From contig PKUI01000182.1 of NCBI GenBank assembly GCA_002869605.1, positions 1 through 8,832 of the forward strand: 8,832 bases of DNA. The letters are read 5' to 3'. Origin of the DNA: Desulfuromonas sp. Its GTDB lineage: Bacteria > Desulfobacterota > Desulfuromonadia > Desulfuromonadales > SZUA-401. Below the pieces are notes generated by a model. The model saw nothing but the letters and a program-made list of their open reading frames with translations, ran no database searches and was not told where the DNA came from. Made by a program: the position numbers and the translations under genes. Positions 5,758-8,832 of the stretch are shown piece by piece (positions within the stretch are counted from its first letter, which is position 1; every line of letters begins with the position of its first letter).

Positions 5758-6165
5758 ATGTCTGACAATCTAAAAGGCTCATGCCTGTGCGGTACAATCA
5801 AATACCAGCTGACCGAACGGCCCCGCTCGGTGGCCAATTGCCACTGCAATACCTGTAAAAAATTGACCAGCGGCGCGTTCCAGACCGTGGCCCTGGTGCG
5901 CGAACAGGGGTTCGAGCTGATCGAGGGACAGGACAACCTGAGTACTTTCGAGATCTCCGGACGTGCTCGCAAGCACTTCTGCCGCACCTGCGGCACACCA
6001 ATTTATAACCTTAACAAGAACTTCCCAGGATGGGTGCTGGTGCCGATTGGTCCCTTCGATAACCCGGCTGCATTGTCCCCGACGCTCAACGTCTACTGCG
6101 AGAGCATGTTGGAGTGGGTTAGGCAGATCGGTGAACTAAAGAGCTTCGATCAGGGTGCTTCGTAA
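5758..6165 (+). CDS. GFA/CENP-V family zinc protein (formaldehyde-activating-enzyme-like)
   Basis: The family is named after an enzyme reported to bind glutathione and formaldehyde to form S-hydroxymethylglutathione, but most members have no proven reaction. The 135-residue protein has the normal length and all seven expected cysteines: GSCLCG (7-12; Cys9, Cys11), NCHCNTC (27-33; Cys28, Cys30, Cys33) and FCRTCGTPIY (74-83; Cys75, Cys78), which bind two zinc ions in the family. AGGAGG at 5748-5753 lies four bases before the ATG. It is the first gene of a five-gene cluster, 18 bases before the flavoprotein, and its promoter would have to lie in or just after the repeat element. A glutathione-linked role is not assured, since many anaerobes lack glutathione. 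Confidence 0.92.
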   Translation: MSDNLKGSCLCGTIKYQLTERPRSVANCHCNTCKKLTSGAFQTVALVREQGFELIEGQDNLSTFEISGRARKHFCRTCGTPIYNLNKNFPGWVLVPIGPFDNPAALSPTLNVYCESMLEWVRQIGELKSFDQGAS

Positions 6166-6183
6166 ACCAACGAGGGGGAAAGA

Positions 6184-6813
6184 GTGAGTGAATCCATGAC
6201 AGGACAGCTCGAAAACCGCATTCTTGCAGTTGGCGCGAGCCCGCGTAAAGGTGGCAACAGCGACCTGCTGCTGGAATCCTTCGCGGCCGGCGCGGCAGGT
6301 GCCGGAGTCGATACCGAGATCGTGCAACTGCGCGATCTGAAATTTTCCCCCTGCATCGGTTGCGAACAGTGCCGCACCACCAAAAGCTGTACCCGCTTCG
6401 ACGACGACATGAGTCCGCTCTACCCGAAGTTGGCTGCGGCGCGCGGTCTGATCCTGATCTCTCCGGTACATAACTACAACCTCACCGCCTGGATGAAGGC
6501 GTTTATCGACCGGCTCTACTGCTTCTACGCTTTTGCAGAGCCGCGGCCCGGGCCATGGGGCAGCCGTCTCGCCGGCCAGGGACGCCAGGCGTTGGTGGCG
6601 GCGGTGTGTGAACAGCTTGAGCGGAAGGATATGGGCTTTACCCTCGAAGCGCTGCAGATGCCACTCGAGGCGCTCGGCTACCGGGTGTTGGAACCTTTTC
6701 CGGTGCTCGGGCTGTTCGGGCGTGGTGAGGTGGCGAAGGAGAAGCTGGTGCTTGCAGCGGCCGAGGCAGCCGGTGAGCAGCTGGCTCGCGAGCTGTCGAG
6801 GCCCGCGAGTTAA
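6184..6813 (+). CDS. Flavodoxin-fold NAD(P)H-dependent FMN reductase with a four-cysteine motif
   Basis: This is a flavin-binding oxidoreductase of the NADPH-dependent FMN reductase/iron-sulfur flavoprotein group. The 209-residue protein has the first strand and phosphate loop ILAVGASPRKGGNSD (13-27), the second flavin loop ISPVHNYNLTAWMKAFIDR (92-110), and between them CIGCEQCRTTKSC (57-69), a C-x2-C-x2-C-x5-C array. In iron-sulfur flavoproteins such an array binds a 4Fe-4S cluster; other family members carry similar cysteines without a proven cluster. GTG at 6184 is taken as the start because GAGGGGG (6172-6178) lies five bases upstream; the ATG at 6196 is too far from it. It sits 18 bases after the GFA gene and 17 before the VOC gene. 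The substrate may be a quinone, a flavin or a small toxic compound. Confidence 0.88.
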   Translation: MSESMTGQLENRILAVGASPRKGGNSDLLLESFAAGAAGAGVDTEIVQLRDLKFSPCIGCEQCRTTKSCTRFDDDMSPLYPKLAAARGLILISPVHNYNLTAWMKAFIDRLYCFYAFAEPRPGPWGSRLAGQGRQALVAAVCEQLERKDMGFTLEALQMPLEALGYRVLEPFPVLGLFGRGEVAKEKLVLAAAEAAGEQLARELSRPAS

Positions 6814-6830
6814 CACCCGGGAGACGAAGC

Positions 6831-7211
6831 ATGTATGAGCACGAAAAGATCAACTACGTCGAGTTCCCATCACGCGACCTACAAGAGACCAAGCGCTTCT
6901 TCATCCGGGTGTTCGGCTGGGAATTCACCGATTTTGGAGCCGAGTACACATCTTTTTCCGGCGAGGGGCTCGACGGCGGTTTCTACCGCGCGCCGATGGC
7001 GTCCCGTACCGCTGAAGGGAGCGCGCTGATCATCTTTTATAGCCGCGACTTGGAGAACACCCTGCTCCGGATCGTGCAGGGGGGCGGGGGCATCGTTAAA
7101 CCGATCTTTGACTTCCCGGGGGGACGGCGCTTTCATTTTACCGAGCCAAGCGGCAATGAATTTGCCGTCTGGTCGGATCAAGGCGAGCAACAAGGAGAAC
7201 AGAACGTATGA
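6831..7211 (+). CDS. VOC superfamily (glyoxalase/bleomycin-resistance-like) protein
   Basis: The 126-residue protein is one VOC unit of two beta-alpha-beta-beta-beta modules. Module 1 is INYVEFPSRDLQETKRFFIRVF (7-28) followed by the typical FGWEF (28-32). Module 2 starts near ALIIFYSRDLENTLLRI (65-81) and ends in FTEPSGNEFAVWSD (103-116). Glu110 fits the usual last metal ligand, while the His normally found in the first strand appears replaced (Asn8/Tyr9), so metal binding and lyase activity are uncertain. GGGAG (6819-6823) lies seven bases before the ATG. The stop overlaps the next start in an ATGA arrangement (7208-7211). Substrate unknown; detoxification or small-molecule binding is an inference from the family. 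Confidence 0.85.
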   Translation: MYEHEKINYVEFPSRDLQETKRFFIRVFGWEFTDFGAEYTSFSGEGLDGGFYRAPMASRTAEGSALIIFYSRDLENTLLRIVQGGGGIVKPIFDFPGGRRFHFTEPSGNEFAVWSDQGEQQGEQNV

Positions 7212-7636
7212 GCATCTGGTTCAAACCGATCGACGTGGACAAACTCAACCAGCTGATGTGTCAGCACAACATGCTCGAACATCTCGAAATCGAGTTTATC
7301 GAGATCGGTGATGATTACATCAAGGGACGCATGCCGGTCGACTGGCGCACCCATCAGCCGGCCGGGATCCTGCACGGCGGTGCCTCGGTGGTGCTGGCTG
7401 AAACGGTCGGCAGCGTGGCCGCCAACCTCTGCACCGACATGGATAAATACGCCTGGGTCGGGCAGGAGATCAACGCTAACCACCTGCGTGGCAAGAGCGA
7501 GGGTTGGTTGGTCGGCACCGCCCGGCCGTTGCACCTTGGCAAGCGGAGCCAGGTCTGGGAGATCCAGATGGTGGACGAGAACGACAAGCTGATCTGCGTG
7601 TCGCGGATCACCATGGCGCGCATCGAGAAGCGTTAG
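7208..7636 (+). CDS. menI: Hotdog-fold acyl-CoA thioesterase, MenI/YdiI type
   Basis: MenI hydrolyses 1,4-dihydroxy-2-naphthoyl-CoA in menaquinone synthesis; the sister EntH proofreads siderophore loading. The 142-residue protein closely resembles E. coli YdiI as I remember it: an N-terminal IWFKPIDVDKLN, MPVDWRTHQPAG (42-53), LHGGASVVLAETVGS (55-69) with probable catalytic Glu65, EINANHLR (87-94) and PLHLGKRSQVWEI (107-119), close to the YdiI string PLHLGSRHQVWQI. AAGGAG (7192-7197) precedes the ATG, which overlaps the VOC stop. No men, ent or mqn gene is in the window. If the organism makes menaquinone by the futalosine route, this enzyme must act on another aryl- or acyl-CoA. The hotdog thioesterase call is firm; the exact substrate is not. 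Confidence 0.88.
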   Translation: MSIWFKPIDVDKLNQLMCQHNMLEHLEIEFIEIGDDYIKGRMPVDWRTHQPAGILHGGASVVLAETVGSVAANLCTDMDKYAWVGQEINANHLRGKSEGWLVGTARPLHLGKRSQVWEIQMVDENDKLICVSRITMARIEKR

Positions 7637-7696
7637 ACGGCCTGACCCGCTACGGCGCGATACAAGATGGTTGGTCCTTTTTCGGGAGGGAACACG

Positions 7697-8509
7697 ATGG
7701 CCTATTTCCTTGAACTGAACCCGGTTGTGCAGGCGCTGCTTGCGACCCTTTTCACTTGGGGGCTTACGGCGGCAGGCGCCGCGCTGGTGTTTATGAAAAA
7801 AACCGTCCCCGCGAAGCTGCTCGACGGTATGCTCGGTTTCGCCGCCGGGGTGATGATCGCGGCGAGTTTCTGGTCGCTGCTGAATCCCGGCATCGAGATG
7901 GCTGAACAGATGGGCCAGACCCCGTGGCTGACGGCGCTGATCGGCTTTCTTAGCGGCGGTATCTTCATGCGCTTGACCGACAAGTTCCTGCCGCACCTAC
8001 ATCCCGGTTTGAGCATGGACAAGCGCGAGGGGGTTAAGACATCGTGGCAACGCAGCACGCTGCTGGTGCTGGCGATCACCCTGCACAACATTCCCGAAGG
8101 GTTGGCGGTCGGTGTCGCCTTCGGCGCGGTGGCTGCCGGACTCCCCTCGGCGACCATCGGCGGCGCGATCGCGTTGGCGATCGGGATTGGCATACAGAAC
8201 TTCCCGGAGGGGACGGCGGTGTCGATGCCGCTGCGCCGCGAGGGAATGAGTCAGGGCAAGTGCTTTATGCTCGGCCAGGCCTCGGGGATGGTCGAGCCGG
8301 TGGCGGGGGTGGCCGGGGCACTGTTCGTGCTGCTGCTGCAGCCGGTGCTGCCGTACGCGCTCTGCTTCGCCGCCGGGGCGATGATCTTCGTGGTGGTCGA
8401 GGAACTGATTCCGGAGTCGCAGCGGGTGCATGCGCATATCGACCTGGTAACCATGGCGACGCTGGCCGGGTTCTCGGTGATGATGATGCTTGACGTTGCC
8501 CTCGGTTGA
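7697..8509 (+). CDS. ZIP-family metal transporter, GufA/ZupT-like
   Basis: ZIP proteins import divalent metals such as Zn, Fe or Mn into the cytoplasm. The 270-residue protein is mostly hydrophobic, with about eight helices. The metal-site motifs are LHNIPEGLAVG (129-139; His130, Asn131, Glu134) and QNFPEGTAVS (167-176; Gln167, Asn168, Glu171), the GufA-type pattern with Q-N-x-P-E-G in place of H-E-x-P-H-E. They are followed by SGMVEP (Glu200) and VVVEELIPE (Glu235, Glu236). A short cytoplasmic loop carries His100 and His102. The ATG at 7697 is used because GGGAGGG (7684-7690) lies six bases upstream; an ATG at 7667 has no such site. It follows the thioesterase by 60 bases and is probably the last gene of the cluster. 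The metal cannot be named from sequence. Confidence 0.9.
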   Translation: MAYFLELNPVVQALLATLFTWGLTAAGAALVFMKKTVPAKLLDGMLGFAAGVMIAASFWSLLNPGIEMAEQMGQTPWLTALIGFLSGGIFMRLTDKFLPHLHPGLSMDKREGVKTSWQRSTLLVLAITLHNIPEGLAVGVAFGAVAAGLPSATIGGAIALAIGIGIQNFPEGTAVSMPLRREGMSQGKCFMLGQASGMVEPVAGVAGALFVLLLQPVLPYALCFAAGAMIFVVVEELIPESQRVHAHIDLVTMATLAGFSVMMMLDVALG

Positions 8510-8530
8510 AAACGCAGACCTCTTGCTGAA

Positions 8531-8554
8531 GCGGACGGGAGGCTTCCCGTCCGC
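8531..8554. terminator. Hairpin between convergent genes, possible bidirectional terminator
   Basis: GCGGACGGGA (8531-8540) pairs perfectly with TCCCGTCCGC (8545-8554) across a four-base loop. It lies 21 bases after the ZIP stop and 21 bases after the azlD stop on the other strand, where a shared terminator is expected. The T-run on either side is poor, so Rho-independent function is only likely. Confidence 0.65.
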
Positions 8555-8575
8555 AGTTCAATCCCTTTGCTTGTT

Positions 8576-8832
8576 TCAGAGCAACGCTTTTCCTAACCAG
8601 TACAATCCCATGCCGACCAGCACCGTGCCGCCGAGTGACCGGCTGCGCGCGGCGAATAGCAGGGTCGGCAGCGTGACCCAGAGCTCGAGCCTGCCGAAGG
8701 CGAAGCTGCGCGCCGTGCCTTCGGCGAACAGCCCAGGCGCGACCAGCGCGCTGAGGATCGCTACCGGGATGAAACCGAGCCAGTCGATCACGCCCTGCGG
8801 TAGCCTGCGGTGCGCCAGCGCCACCAGCGGCA
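8576..8832 (-). CDS. azlD: AzlD-family branched-chain amino acid exporter subunit (N-terminus beyond window)
   Basis: AzlD is the small membrane partner of AzlC; together they export branched-chain amino acids or analogues. About 84 residues are visible, ending in the stop at 8576-8578 (TCA on the plus strand). The frame stays open to the window edge and begins PLVALAHRRLPQG, which fits the first loop of AzlD, so the true start lies upstream of 8832 on this strand. The GTG at 8824-8822 would cut off the first helix. The remaining sequence holds IPVAILSALVAPGLF and two more hydrophobic helices (LWVTLPTLLFAARS and GGTVLVGMGLYWLGKALL), which match the family. An azlC partner would be expected just beyond the edge. 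It converges on the ZIP gene and is a separate transcription unit. Confidence 0.82.
   Translation of the reverse strand, partial: PLVALAHRRLPQGVIDWLGFIPVAILSALVAPGLFAEGTARSFAFGRLELWVTLPTLLFAARSRSLGGTVLVGMGLYWLGKALL

Noticed and set aside
7178..7996. Minus-strand open frame of 272 codons over the thioesterase and ZIP genes
   Set aside because: Both plus-strand genes have clear motifs, and the antisense product is His/Arg/Gln-rich with no domain.

Overview
The window is about 8.8 kb of GC-rich chromosomal DNA from a Gram-negative bacterium. A lipoprotein signal peptide, an LpxL/HtrB-type lipid A acyltransferase and a lone cobalamin gene are consistent with a proteobacterium. The gene repertoire and the hairpin-ended intergenic repeats remind me of Desulfuromonadales/Geobacter relatives, but that placement is an impression and not proven by the sequence. 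I see no rRNA, tRNA, CRISPR array, transposase or phage gene.

Region 1 (1-271) begins inside a dispersed repeat that runs in from the left and ends in a perfect hairpin (103-134). A short leader follows. Region 2 (272-3974) is a compact four-gene plus-strand operon: a lipoprotein with a TPR-like segment, threonine-phosphate decarboxylase (cobD), a tRNA-dihydrouridine synthase, and a lysophospholipid/lipid A acyltransferase. The first three genes overlap (1 and 8 bases), so translation is probably coupled. A strong intrinsic terminator closes the unit at 4007-4040.

Region 3 (4041-5239) is more loosely packed. It has a roughly 200-base AT-richer leader, a small two-helix membrane protein with a zinc ribbon, a striking inverted repeat (4586-4626), and a PlsC-type small acyltransferase. 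Region 4 (5240-5757) has no credible gene. It holds an apparently complete copy of the dispersed repeat, capped at both ends by perfect hairpins whose flanks form imperfect terminal inverted repeats, with several further stems inside.

Region 5 (5758-8509) is a tight five-gene plus-strand cluster: a GFA/CENP-V zinc protein, a flavodoxin-fold FMN reductase with a four-cysteine motif, a VOC/glyoxalase-like protein, a MenI/YdiI-type hotdog thioesterase, and a ZIP/GufA-type metal transporter. Together they suggest small-molecule (thiol, aldehyde or acyl-CoA) and metal handling, but no shared pathway is proven. Region 6 (8510-8832) holds a convergent hairpin and the C-terminal part of a minus-strand azlD gene that leaves the window.

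Most genes are ordinary members of known families. The least explained part is the hairpin-capped repeat family. The two copies differ in sequence at their terminal stems but keep perfect pairing, which suggests the structure itself is maintained.
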